Positions 1 to 12,088 of a stretch of DNA of 64,000 nt are shown here, piece after piece; the stretch's first letter is position 1, and each line of letters starts with the position of its first letter. Position numbers and translations under genes: made by a program. Below the pieces are notes generated by a model. That model searched no databases, was not told the DNA's origin, and saw only the letters and a list, made by a program, of their open reading frames with translations. The stretch comes from Aurifilum marmelostoma (lineage: Eukaryota > Ascomycota > Sordariomycetes > Diaporthales > Cryphonectriaceae). The stretch spans positions 3,224,001 through 3,288,000 of the forward strand of contig JAMXSV010000003.1 in assembly GCA_027559495.1 (NCBI GenBank). The letters run 5' to 3'.

Positions 1-2026
1 CTCTTTTTCTGCGCAGTGGATTCTTGGATCGTGCAGAAAAAAGAAGCCTGGAAATGTCAATGAAAGAGCGCTACAAGCTGAAGCGAGACGCTCTGTTGGG
101 ATGATTGTACATATGGATGTTTTGACGGGAGTAGATACTAGATGGATGGTCAATCCAATCAACTATGTTCAAACACCTGATCTTGTTCACTCAGTGCGAG
201 TTGTGACATTGAATTGTGCTTGAATCGTGCCTGGTTTGCTCATTTTGTAGGAGTAAGCATCTACTACCTCCATCACGGCCGGTAAGCGATGACCCCCCTC
301 TCACCCCCGTCTACATATCCTGCATCTATGCAATAGTGTTCAAACCTCGTTCGTTAGGCACATGTCTCTATCTCGGATGCGACGATGCTCTACCATGCAT
401 ACATGATACCCGCCACTGTACTAGGTACTTCTCACATCCCCAGTCCGAGAATGGATGCTGGGAACTTCGGGCAGAGGGCCCTGAACCCCGACGCCGTCGC
501 ACTTGGCAGCCCTTCCTGCGTCTTTCTATCTGCACAAATTCATCCTATCTCACTTGATTCTCACCCGGACTTTACTGTCTGTCTGTTGAGAGATGGGCGA
601 ACTTCCCACACGCTTGGACCGTCTACATCGGGAGCGGATCCAAAGACTGTGCAGTGATGGAGCAATGTTGAAGAAGAGGAAGAGGTTCCTCCGGGAGCAT
701 TTATGCCGTCCGGTGTTTTTCATACTGTGGTTCGACGTAAGTTTCTAAAGTCCTGATTTGTGGGAGATGATGCGTTCGGCAGGGATTCTTCAATTTTGCT
801 CTTTTCCTTTTGCAATCACAGGCAGAAAAGAAAGAGTTAGCTCTCTGTCTACATGTCTCAACGATAACGGTGGCCTGGGTGGTAAGTGAGGCGGCGAGGG
901 CGGGAGGAGAACCGCCGGTGCCAAGTCCCCCCCCCCCCCCCGCCCCCAAGGTTGAATTGTATGAATGTACAGTACTGTGGTATGGCCTCTTGAGCTGCGT
1001 CAAGTAGAGGAGTGTCTACCACACACCCATCAAAGTCAAACAAACATCACTATCGGTCGCCGGCTACCGCAAGTCAGAGGGGAAAGGGGAGGGGGGGGGA
1101 CAACGCTAAATAGATATGAGGATTGTCAATCGTCCGCCACCCCCCTCCACCGCGGAGTATTTTCATAAAAGACGACGCTGCTATCTTTTTTCTCTTGACC
1201 CCCCCCTCCCCCATGTGGACTCATAATATGCAACTTTTGTGCTTAGATTAATTTCCGGCTGGCCCTGGCGGTGGGGGAGGGGGGGGGAGGGGGGGGGTTG
1301 GTGTGTATGGGTAGATATCAACTACTATAGTACACATGCACCTGCATGCTTCTGCTACTGTACCTTGCCAACTATTGACCTACCCACGCCAAATTTCTCC
1401 CGCCCTTGCATCGTCCCGCGTCCAGCACGCCACAATTTCCTTGTCACCATCCTGAATGGAGATGGAGTGTCGGGGAAATTGATAGTCGTAGGATGGTAGC
1501 CATAATCAGCCGGGAAGGAAGGGGAAGGAAAAGGGAATGGATGATTTGGGGAAGGAGGAAAAAAAGGTCCCCCTTGGCGCCATCGAGACGGTCTTGTCAG
1601 GAACTAGGCATGCAGGAGGAATACACACCAACCCAGGGCTTGGACGGGAGGTCAAATTAATCATGTTTCGGTTGCAATGCCGCCCTTGCTCGATGACGGA
1701 GCCTCAACCTTATTTTGTACTATTGAATAAACATTGTTGTGGTATTTAGGTTAGGCTTCAGGGCTCAACCACAGGACGAGGCTGTGAGGGTTGATAGCTG
1801 CCCAGAGGAGAACATTTGATAGCGACCCAGAATTCATGGCGCAACAGCTGATACATATTCAAGAGCGAAATCAGATTCATAAAAGGATGAAATGAGAGAT
1901 TCTGCGTTTATGCTATGAAAGTCAAAAACTTAGTGATGCGGTTTACAAAGATGCATAGGTATCGTCCCAACGCCATGCCCGATCAATCGCAACTGATGCA
2001 AAGAATGCAGGTCTCTGCAAATCTGC
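1..2026. other. Left-edge intergenic region, no supported gene
   Basis: I find no convincing coding region. A frame is open on the plus strand from base 2 to a TGA at 223 and follows an acceptor-like CAG at 14-16, so the last exon of a gene entering from the left is possible, but nothing in it is recognisable. The stretch contains a run of 15 C at 927-941 and a G-run tract at 1272-1302. The last part should hold the 3' UTR of the minus-strand SYLF gene. Confidence 0.5.
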
Positions 2027-3941
2027 TCATGAGGCTTGGCCGCCCTTGGAATCCCCTGCACCAGCCCTAGAAGCAGCAGCAGCATCATCCACATAGGCAG
2101 GCGGCTGCTCCTGTGCACCGTCCGCGGCACCGGAAGCCATCTCTGGAGCCACCTCCGAGTAGCCTGGCGGCGCACCGGCCATGCTGTTCCTCCCCTGCCT
2201 CGCCACCTCCTCGTCCAGCTCCCTGCGCTCTCTCTCCTCTCGCTCACGGTTCATCCTCGCCTCGTCCGCGGCCTCAGCGGCCTTGGCGCGTGCCGAAGGC
2301 GTCTCCTCCGGTGTCGCAGCCGAGGGTGATCCCGCTCGTTCTCCAATGTTCATCGCTGCCATCCCGGCTGTGGCACCGGCCACGTTGCTTCCATCTGCCG
2401 GTCGTGCTGGCTTCAGCGGTGGTTTCTCGTCAGCTGCCCTGTCAAAGACGGGATCGTAGCCAGATGGGTATGCAGCGGGTGCACTGCCCATGCCGTAGCT
2501 ACTATAAGGATCTGGTCCCATCTGATTTGCCCAGGTAGGGCTGCCCTGCTGCTGGCCATGCCAGCCCTGCGCGCCCTTGATGGTGTCAAAGAGCGGCTGG
2601 ACGAGGCTAGGCCAGCTGTCCCTGCCTGGCACCCGGGACACCTCACCTCTGAGGATCTGTTGGACCGAGACTGCACCGCCGTAGAACGCTGCGTTGGCAT
2701 CTTTTCGCTCCGTGACGATCGTGCCGTCGACCTGAACACCAGCGTAGAAACCGCGAGATTTGACATATGAGTAGGTCGGTTGCTTCATCGCGTTCCTGAA
2801 GGCCGAGGGTTTGCGCTCCCTGCCGGCCTGAGGACGCTGGGCAGATCCCGCGGCAGCGGCTCTTTGATGATCCGACGCCTCTGCTGTTTTCTCGGAGGTC
2901 GACTCGCTGAAGGTCGGCACGCCTTCGCCCTCCGCATGGCCCAGCTCATCAGCCTTGGTGTATGCGTTGGGCTTGCCGTCCGCCTCTCGGGCAGCCTCTC
3001 TGGTCGGTTCAGGAGAACTCCTGCCCTTGGTCTTGCCCTTGTCCTTGCCCTGTGGAGTCGCAAAGTCAACACTCCCACCTGCTCCCCATGGGCCCGCGAC
3101 AACAGCCAGGTCTGAACCAAGCGACATCCTTGTCTGGGTGAAGGCCTCCAGCGCCTCTTTGGTATTGATGACCACAACACAGTCATAGATATCAATGCCC
3201 ATCATGAACCCAGCCCCCACGCTATGCACCTGAATGCCCGAGGGAGGGGACCAGCTGCCGTCGGGGAGCCGTGCGACGAGGACTCCAGAGCCCGTCGCGC
3301 CCGAAATATGGAACCCCGCGCGGGCTGTGGTGAAGATGGCCAGACCGACGGCCCTGCTGATGACCTTGGAGGGGATTGTAAGGAGGGTGCGGTTCTTCTT
3401 GGGCTTGGCAGGTGCGGTGGTGGGCTTGCCCTCTGCGTCAGTGATAGGTGCCTCGACGGTCTCCGGGGCTTGGGCGTCGGTGTAGATGCCGTCCTCTGTG
3501 ATTGGTTCTTGTTAACATTTCTTCCCCCTCCACTCTATGAACTTGATCGATTCTATTCGACTTACTGCAAAATGCTCTCAGTATCCTGCTCGCCTTCTCG
3601 ACCTCCTTGTCCATTGTGCTGGGCAGGAACGCCTCTGCGCCCAGCTTATTCGCCAGCGTGTTGAGAGGTACAGCGGCCTTGCTACCCATGGCCGCGAAAC
3701 GCTGTCCCCAGCCGGCCTTCTTGGCCGGTCCATCACCGCCGGAAGGAGGTGGCGGCTGGTGCGGGGTCGGCTGCTGCTGGTAAGACTGAGGAGGAGGGTA
3801 ATCGTAGAGCTCAGACTGGGAATCAGGAATAGGATATTCGTTGGGGTGCATCGCCAGGCCGTTATGACCTGGTGGGGGCCCAGGGGGAGGAGGAGGGTAG
3901 TACTCTCCCTGCGGACCTGTTGGCTGACTCTTGTCTGTCAT
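2027..3941 (-). CDS. SYLF (Ysc84-like) domain protein with two PPxY motifs
   Basis: Two exons, 3941-3566 and 3495-2027, separated by a 70-nt intron (GTAAGT donor, CACAG acceptor); 614 residues. The SYLF domain begins around residue 90 (a short helix ending in ILRAFCKDG) and continues with LTIPSKVI, ARAGFHISG, GSGVLVAR and GAGFMMGIDIYD. It resumes after a low-complexity insertion of about 80 residues (roughly 272-350) with YSYVKSRGFYAGVQVDG and ERKDAN. Ysc84/SH3YL1 proteins bind phosphoinositides and act at actin patches during endocytosis. Unlike yeast Ysc84 there is no C-terminal SH3 domain. The tail is charged and coiled, and has PPGY (568-571) and PPAY (590-593), possible ligands of WW-domain proteins such as Rsp5-type ubiquitin ligases. 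The N-terminus is Pro/Gln/Tyr-rich. The domain call is firm; the endocytic role is inferred from the family. Confidence 0.9.
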
Positions 3942-4879
3942 GTTGATGACGTCGGATGATGACGGATGGTGATTGCCAGAAGCAGGGAACAGAAGTAATA
4001 TCGCGTAGTAGCAGCGACGGTGTCACAAGCAGTGATTGATGGTGGTAGAGGCTGAGGGAGAAGGAAGGACGAGTTGGAACTCGTGTTGCTGGAGGACAAC
4101 TACCTTGAGGTGATGAGGATGTATTTAAAGTTCTATCTGGAGGGGAAAGTCCGGATCGTCTGGAACGCGCAAGACGAGCTTGGCTTTGCGGCTCAGACCT
4201 TGGAAGGGCGAAAACAAGCTTTCACGGCAGCTGCATGTGCGCGTGCGTGTTTGTGCGTGTGTGTGTCACCAGCCAGCGGTGCCAAGATTGAAACCATCGC
4301 ACTATGGTAAGAATCATACATCGTACCAAGTATTGTGGCAGTACTACTATAGTGCTGTACATAGCATGCGCTGTACATGTTGGATACATAATCAGCTGGA
4401 GGGGGAGGGGTTCGTCGGGGACACTGACATCATCCCCTGTGGCTCAGAGGGTACCGAGCCTGAGGGAGCCTGGGGCTGATTGGGTGCCACCTCTACAGAG
4501 CCCCACCGTGGCGGGAGCTTTTGGCGTCCCGGGAGCGAGGCAAGAGCGAGGTTCCAGGGTCTCAAGGCACCATCAGGGTCCCTTCTCTTCGGGTTCTTAG
4601 CGAGAGTTTCTGTCCATAGGGGCTTTAGAGGGGGCTCGCTTTCGCTCCCCCTCGTGTAGGGCCACAATGCCGTGAAAGAACTTTTGGTGGTATGGAGTCT
4701 CGACTCAGCTATAACCATGCCATCGGGCATTTCCATGCCTATAATTAGCGATCTATCTGCTTCTATCTTCTCAAGAGCAGTGGATACAAGGAGCCATATG
4801 ACATGCGACTGAAGAGGGCCGCTCACTTTCAGCCAACATCACCCTTACACAACTCTCTATCACTTTACACCTCGGCCTT
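3942..4879. other. Intergenic region between two minus-strand genes
   Basis: This holds the promoter of the SYLF gene and the 3' flank of the P450 gene. A 144-codon minus frame at 4392-4826 begins with GTG, has no recognisable content and is not supported. A short GT-rich tract lies near 4240-4265. I see no RNA gene. Confidence 0.5.
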
Positions 4880-6952
4880 TCAATACACCTTCAATCCACC
4901 GGCGACTTCCCCATAATTCCTCAAGAGCTGCGCCCTTCTCTCCTCACTCCTCACCTCGAATCTCATCTCAAAGCAGCTCGGCTCGAGAATGACATGGCTG
5001 TTGGTCGCATGCGTGTCGATCGGCACCTTGTCCCCCGTGACGGAGTCGATGGCCTGACCCATATTGAATGCCCACAGCAGGCCCGCTCCAGTCACGAACA
5101 GCTCGTCGTCCACAATGTCCATGCCGAGACACTTGCGCCGGCCAAAACCGAAACTGTGCATGCCAAACTTGCTGTCGCGGAAGTTGGGGTACTTAGACAG
5201 CGGCTCTTGGTAAGTAGGGAATGACGGATCGAGCCAACGGTCCGGCCGATAGGTCTCCGGGTCGGGGTATCTGGACTCGATGCGGTTGATAGCCCTGTTT
5301 CGTTGGAGACATTAACATTTAATGTTGGACATGGGATGTGGTTTGTGGTATGTGTATCGGGACGCCTGATTTATTTTCATTTTTCCACGCTACTCCCCTG
5401 GCCCCTCACTCTGGAGTGTCAGAAATGGCGAGATATGTGTTGCTGACCGCCCCCAACTCACCACACACCACACCATGGGCAGATGGCACCCTGAGATGCA
5501 TATTGACAGCAGTGACGTGCAGCGATTTTGTGACACAGATAGGACTGGTTACACCTGCTTGGGGAGCGAAAGGGTGGGGTGGTGCAAGGCTTACCACTCG
5601 CAGGCCAAAATGATGGTGTCCTTCTTGATCTTGACACCGCGATACTCATCATCGCGTTCAGCCTGATGAGGCACTCCTGGGCAGTTAGGCACAACCATGT
5701 CAGCAGTCACTCAGCAACACAGGTGTCGGGATGGGAGCCTACCCAAAGGGACGCCAGATCTCCACCGGATCGTCTCCTTCAACAGAGCCCTGACGACAGG
5801 CATCTCGGCAGAATCTCCAGCGCAGGGCATGCGGTCTCCACAGACACGGTCGATCTCTTCCTGCGCCCTGCGCTGCCACCCCGGGCTCAGCGCCATGGCC
5901 ATCAAGAAGAACTTGAGCGGGCCGGCGATGGTTACTACGCCAACGAGGTTGAAAAACCCGATGGTACAGGCCGCAAAGGTTTCTTGGTCCTTGCTCTGCT
6001 CGAGGCTGCCGTTCTGCTCTCTCGCCACCTGCTCGATGTACCTGTAAGCCCACGTGTCCTTGGGCAGCAACCCCCTCCGAAACTTTTCTTTAGCGACCCG
6101 GTAATTGTCGGCCCACCATGTGCGCTGGGCCGCCTCGCGCCTGCGCTCGAAAGCCTTCCACGGGTTGAAGGGGTCCGGGATGTGCCAGAGTGGTGTTATC
6201 GTGTTTACGACCGGGCCCGATACCGACATGCAATGAAGGGTGCATTCGGCGGACTCGCCGTTCTTCTTGCCCTGCGAGGCCTCGTCCCACGCCAGCCGCG
6301 ACATGATCCGCCCGCAGTGCTCCCGCGAATGGTCCAGAAAGCGGACCGGGTCCGAAGCGAGCATCATGAGATAGCGTTTGGTCTCGGCCTCGATGTGTCC
6401 GTAGAAGTGGTGTTTATGGGCTTCTGCCATGGCCGCGTGCACCCACTTGCGCTGCTTCGTCCAGTGATCTAGGAGTGGCGGACGGCGAGAAGGGTCAGTA
6501 ATCGCTACGTCGTCGTCGTCGTTGTCGTCGTCGTTGCTGTTAGGGGATTAGTTCGAGCGATGGCGACAGAACTTACCGGTGCGGTCCATCAGGGCAACGT
6601 AGCCTACACCCTGCTTGTGGTCAAAGAGGGCCCTGATCTGCGGTCTGCCCGAGTAGATGTCGCCTCTCTTCACAAGGAGCTCCTCTGCGATGGTCTCGTC
6701 CGAGACAATGACAAAAGTCTGGCCGCCCATGCTTGTCTGGTAAATAGGTCCGTGGATGTCTGCCCACTCTTTGAATTTCTTCCACATGGAAAATCTCGGC
6801 AGATCATGGACCCTGCCCACGATGGGGAACTGTCTCGGGCCTGGAAACTTGGCGACTTTCTTGTTCCGCCATTGTAGGATTCGTTGTACGGCAGATAGGA
6901 GAAGGCTGGGGATAGCCAGGTAGAGGATGATTAACGGTACGTCGAGGGCCAT
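4880..6952 (-). CDS. Cytochrome P450 monooxygenase, membrane anchored
   Basis: Four exons: 6952-6577, 6468-5743, 5676-5595 and 5294-4880, with introns of 108, 66 and 300 nt; phases agree throughout and give 532 residues. Residues 1-22 form a hydrophobic anchor, followed by a proline hinge (FPGPRQFPIVG). The K-helix ExxR lies at E357-R360 (LKETIRWR). The heme motif FGFGRRKCLG places the cysteine ligand near residue 450, and YRPDRWLDP is the PERF-like segment. The I-helix reads VGVVTIAG around 302-309: the threonine is kept, but the usual acidic residue before it is absent. Fungal P450s of this type hydroxylate small lipophilic substrates at the ER. No polyketide, peptide or terpene backbone gene is nearby, so the substrate is unknown. 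The 300-nt last intron is long for a fungus, but both of its sites are good. Confidence 0.92.
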
Positions 6953-9326
6953 CGTGAACTGCGGAGTCGATCATGTGGCCTGGTCTTTACATGTCATGGA
7001 CATTGACTAGAAAGAGAGCAATGAAAGCAATGATGAGACGGGAAGCGAGCAAAGGGGAAATCTCAGCCTTTTGATATGAACCATGATTTCCACTGGTATC
7101 CGCCCGTGCAAGACGACGCCCGGCCCGAGGACATCGATTAAATGGTATCCTACGTCCTCAGTCGTCAGCTGAATAACGACCAGTGACCGGACTCTCAGGA
7201 AATAAGGTTATAGTTATTGGTGCGGCATCTCTGAATCCTTGGGGCGAAAATCTCTCCACATGGCTTTAAGCAGGCTGACCTCCTGCAGCACATCTTACAT
7301 GTATCTGCCGTAAGTGGGGTCGGATTGGGCGGTAGATGTGCAGCCCTCATTTCCCGTCAAGTATCAATGTTCTGTGCGCAATAGGAACTTCATTTCAGAG
7401 CTGGGCTCATTGCCGTCATCCTCTACCAAGAACCAACATCTCTTTCCCTATCCGACACATTGCAGTGTGTGAGCGCGCTCGTATCTAAGCTTCCATATGA
7501 AAGTTCCTGAAGGATGAGAGGAGCTGAGGAGTTCTCCCCTACCATAGCAGCTTGGCGAAGCAAGGGGCTCCTCGAATGTGACAAGATTTGGGCAAATCAC
7601 CCGCCTGATGTGACATCGGATGGTGACAGCACATACTACTTTCCTCCTCGCCCACCATCGTAGGGGTCATTGCCACCTGCGGTAATCACGCAGGAATGCT
7701 TTGCTTCTCGCAGGACATGATGAGTGGTCGATTTAAGCATTGGGGATGTCCGTAGATTATATGGCACATGCCGGTTCTGGACCCGCCCGCAAGGTTTCCC
7801 CCCCAAACTAGTTTCATCGGGAAGACTGGTGATTTTCAGTGGAATACTGCCTCCGGCTGTCCGGATCACACCAACCGGGGCCCCCGATGGTAGGGAGTGT
7901 AGTAGTTGTTGTATATCCCTTGAGCACTAATGGGTCTTCGTATGTGCCGTCACTTGTGCGAAAGAACCCAGCTGACCGATCTCGCGCTGGAGTTTCCAGT
8001 ATGGCAACTTGGGGAACAGACACATGCTGGTTCTTGTATGCGTCTCCCGGAGCGAAGCCTACGCTCGCAACCGAATGCGCCTTTGGCCACAGGGCTTGCC
8101 ATTGATAGACCCCGGACGGATGTCCAAGTGAGCAGCGAGATACATGGCATGGCTGGGTGTTCACCCGTGAAACACCCCACTGGATGTAGGTCATGGCGAT
8201 GCAAAGACCAGGGTTGTCCGTCTCGCCTCGGAAAGGGAGAAGAAACGGGCGCCATTGTCTCGGTACTGGGACGGACTAGCACGTCCCAATGCCGAAGAGT
8301 GCATTAGGGTCGTCGGGCGTTGGTTGAGAACAAATTCAAGACGTGAGCGGCGTCGGAAGTCAGATATGGATGTCCTTGCCTCTCTTCTTTCTACTCCAAT
8401 CGGACTTCGACTCAAAATTGGGCTATGTCGTGCAGACAATACGATGACGGAACAAATGCCAGTCAGGTCGCCAGCTTGGCTCTTTCGAAGATAAGAGTGA
8501 ATGCAGAACTGACAGCAGGTGTTTACTATCTTTTCAGCACGACCATAGAAGCCTAGACTCCGGAAGAGTCCAATAATAATTGTAGTATGCGTATATCGGC
8601 TTCGAGGTGTCTGTCCCTCATTGACGGGCATCAGCGGAATCTTGACGATGGGTACCCAAGACCTTTCCGCAGCCGTGTTTCACGACCTCGTACTCTCGTG
8701 TCATAGCTCCGGGACTATCAAGGACAGTCTATATGACTATCCATTTTCGAAAGACAATAGGGCGACCAGCAAGAATTGTTGGTCAGTCTAGGGCTCATGC
8801 AAGAGAAGCGATTCAGCGTCAAAATTGACCAGCATCGGGAGCCGCTGCAAGCTAAAAGAAATGGCTGTGAGTTCGAAGTGGTGCATGTCGCTGACAGTCT
8901 GGATGTAGCTTTCGATGCGCATGGCTGACTGATGCAAGCCAGGCGAGTGCATTTACGGTCGGTTGTCATAGAATCAGCTGTGCGTCTACAGGGGAGAGGC
9001 TTATGAACAAATTATGTAAGCATTAATGTCCAGCAGCTGGCCCCCACCTGCTCCACTCCAGCATTGTCTCGCTGTGTGCCTGCTCATCTGACAGCCTGCC
9101 ATGCTGCCCCTCCACCACTAACGGCAGCGCTTGGCAAGGCCAGCTTATGCTGGTAAATGAGGTCATTCTCTCCAACGGCCTAACACACCTGCTTTGGCAA
9201 CCGTCGCGCCTCATCACACTTCGCCCGTCATGTCATCGTGAGTCCAGAATTGAGTTGCAAACTTTGCAGAAAAGTCCTACACAGAGCGCGGTGTGATCTT
9301 TGGTATTTCCAGCTACTGATACAGCC
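6953..9326. other. Intergenic region between divergent genes, no supported gene
   Basis: This 2.4-kb stretch separates the divergently transcribed P450 (minus) and PalA (plus) genes, so it holds both promoters. Small frames occur, for example a 146-codon minus frame at 8191-8631 and a 126-codon minus frame at 7814-8194. None has a recognisable motif or a clear splice partner. I see no RNA gene or large repeat. Confidence 0.5.
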
Positions 9327-12088
9327 ATGCCTCCTAGCAACAACCAGCTGTCCCTCCCCTTCCGAAAATCAACCCAGCTCTCCCTATCGACAGCCATCCG
9401 CCAGTACATCTCCAAGAAATATGATCAACACCCGGATATGTTCCGTCATGACCTCGAGGTCATCGACGCCCTCCGCAGAGATGCGGTCAACATCCGCGAG
9501 GCCCACCCCAGCGGTATCAAGAAGCTTCAGGTCTATGCTGCCCAGCTCGTCTGGATATCGGGCAAATTTCCTATAGATGTATATACCTGCTCCCTCTAGC
9601 CCCGCGTGCTGGAAATCGAAGATTAATGGTTGTTCCTTGACAGATTGGCGCAGACTTCACCTGGTATCCCGCCTTAGGTTACAACACGGACCGGCCCCTC
9701 GTCCAGAACAACCTCAAGTACGAGCTCATGAGCGTCCTCTTCAACCTCGCCGTCCTGTACTCCCAGCTCGCCCTTGCCTCGAATCGCTCAAATACTGAGG
9801 GTCTGAAGGTTGCTGCCAACTACTTCAGCCAGGCAGCCGGCGTCTGCAAGCATATGAAGGATGTGGTTCTTCCCGAGCTGCGGATGTCTACCCCTCCCGA
9901 GGACATGGACGAGAGCACCCTGGAATCTCTGATGCAGCTACAGCTAGCACAGAGCCAGGAGTGTTTTTGGCAGAAGGCAGTGATAGACGGTTACAAGGAC
10001 GCATCGATATCTAAAGTGGCCGCCAGAGTCAGCGACCTGTACAATCTAGCGGGCGAGGCTGCTATGAAGAGCGAAACCATCAGCAGTGCGTGGATACATC
10101 ACATGAGTGCGAAACACCACCACTTTGCGGCAGCTGCACAGTACCGCGCTGCCTGCGACTGTCTCGAGAAGCGCAAGTACGGCGAAGAAGTCGCACGTCT
10201 CACGGACGCTGTAACGTGCGTTGGCGAGGGGTTGAAGGAGAGCAGGGGCGGATACTTGAGCAAAGCCGTCTTGGATGACTTGAACGGACTGAAGAAGAGG
10301 GTGGAGGAAGATTTGAAGAGAGCAGAAAAAGACAACGACCTGATATACCTGAGTAGGTTACAGCAGGCAATGTTCCTTCGTTCCGAGCGATGCAAATCAC
10401 TGACTTGTGCAGATCCCGTCCCCTCGAAATCCGAACTCAAAATCCTTGACCGCGCCAACATGGCTGTTGCTCGTGTTCCCGCAGAGGTCGCCAATCCGAC
10501 TGAGTACCTTGGTGACCATACCGAGTTTGGATCACCTTTATTCAGCAAGCTTGTTCCATACTCTGTTCACGTCGCAGTATCCATATACGAAGAGAGGAGA
10601 GATCGTCTGGTCAACCAGAACATCATCCAGGAGCTTGAGGTTCTGAACGAGAAGCTCCACGAGATCCTTTCTTCCCTGAACCTTCCAGGATCTCTTCAAG
10701 CATTGGAAAAGCCCCTCGGTCTCCCTGGCACTTTGGTGCAGCATGCCGAGGAGATTCGTCAGGCCGATGCGCTCAGCAGAGTACAGAGAAGCTTTGCCGA
10801 TATTGACAAGCTCAGGGCGAGCGATCGTGCAGTCTTTGACGAGGGCAAGTCGCTACTGGCGAGCGAGGAGGAAGATGACCAACGGCTGAGGATGAAGTAT
10901 GGCACGCAGCGGTGGGTGAGGCCGGCAAGCCAGGAGGATCCTCAAGGCGCCAAGTTGTGGAAGCAGGCTACCGACGTTGAGGGGTATTTCGCTTCCAGCA
11001 CATCGAGTGATGCAGTAGTGCGAGACAAGTACCTCGCCGTGGAGAGCACACTGTCTATCCTGGCTGGGTCAGACCGTAGCCTGATGGACGCCATCCCTCA
11101 AAGCCGGAAGACCGAGATTCCAGAGACTGTCAAGCCGGCCTTGGGTCGGCTACGTGGCGCCTTCAATGATATTCAGCGACTTGAGTCGAGACGCCGCCGA
11201 CGCGCAGAAGCTTTGCGAGAAAAGGCCAAGGCAGATGACATCAAGCCAGACATTATGAAGGAGGCTGCACGACTTGAACGCACGTACCCCAATACGCAGA
11301 TTGTGCCTGCACATTTCGAGGAGTTCTTTGAAAAGCGCCTTGATAGCATGTACGAAGCAGATCTGCAGCAGATCGAGAGAGAGGCGGCAGAGCAGGAGAA
11401 GATGCTCGCAGATGTGACGCGGGCGAACAGGGACTTCGAGGCCCAAAAGAAGACCGCGGGCGACAGAGGTAACAGGGAGAGAGAGGCGACCCTCCAGACG
11501 CTCGACAATGCGTATTACAAGTACAAGGAGATTGTGAGCAACGTGGAGGTGGGCAGGAAGTTCTATAATGACCTGAGTAAGATTGTCGGGTCGTTTAGGG
11601 ATCGATGTCGAGACTGGGTAGCTGAGAGAAGGAAGGATGCCAGGGCCTTAGAGGAGTAAGTTGTCCTCATGCCACCTACACAAGGACTACTTGAGGGACC
11701 CGGACTGACATGTCACAGTGAGATTGCCATGCCGCCATTATCATCGCTCTCAATCGGCCAGCAACAAGCTCCGCCTCAAGCTACATATCAGTCCCCAACA
11801 AGCCCGCCACAATCCTTCTACCACAACACTATCCCGGCTCCTATCGCGCCGGTGTCGCCACCTGCGGAGGCACGCATACAGTCTTGGGCTCGAGAGGATG
11901 ACGCACAGCCGCCTGAACAACCTCAACCGCGGCCAATGCCCCCACTTCAGGCAATGTGGCAGCCGGGTATGGGTATCAAGTTCGCACCGTCGCCGGCTCC
12001 TGGTGGAAGCGGGCAAGCTCCTGGTCAGGGTGCAAGTGGCCCTGTCGGAGGCAAATGGGACCCCAGTTCTGGAATCCGATTCGGATGA
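9327..12088 (+). CDS. palA: PalA/Rim20-type Bro1-domain pH-signalling scaffold
   Basis: Four exons: 9327-9578, 9644-10352, 10413-11655 and 11719-12088 (introns 65, 60 and 63 nt); 857 residues. The start is the ATG at 9327 (context CAGCCATGC), in front of the family's LSLPFRKS opening. Hallmarks are the N-terminal Bro1 domain (KYDQHPDMFRHDLE, QLVWISGKFPID, DFTWYPALGYNT, NNLKYELMSVLFNLA; about residues 1-380), a long coiled-coil V domain (about 390-715), a Pro/Gln-rich tail and the terminal WDPSSGIRFG signature. PalA/Rim20 binds ESCRT-III and the YPXL motifs of PacC/Rim101 and presents PacC to the PalB protease during alkaline signalling at endosomal or cortical sites. The 60-nt second intron has no stop in frame. 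I place it as an intron because splicing restores IYLNPVPSKSEL and it has CTGAC 8 nt before the acceptor. Confidence 0.95.

Noticed and set aside
4392..4826. 144-codon minus-strand frame between the SYLF and P450 genes
   Set aside because: It begins with GTG, is Pro/Ser-rich and lacks any domain.
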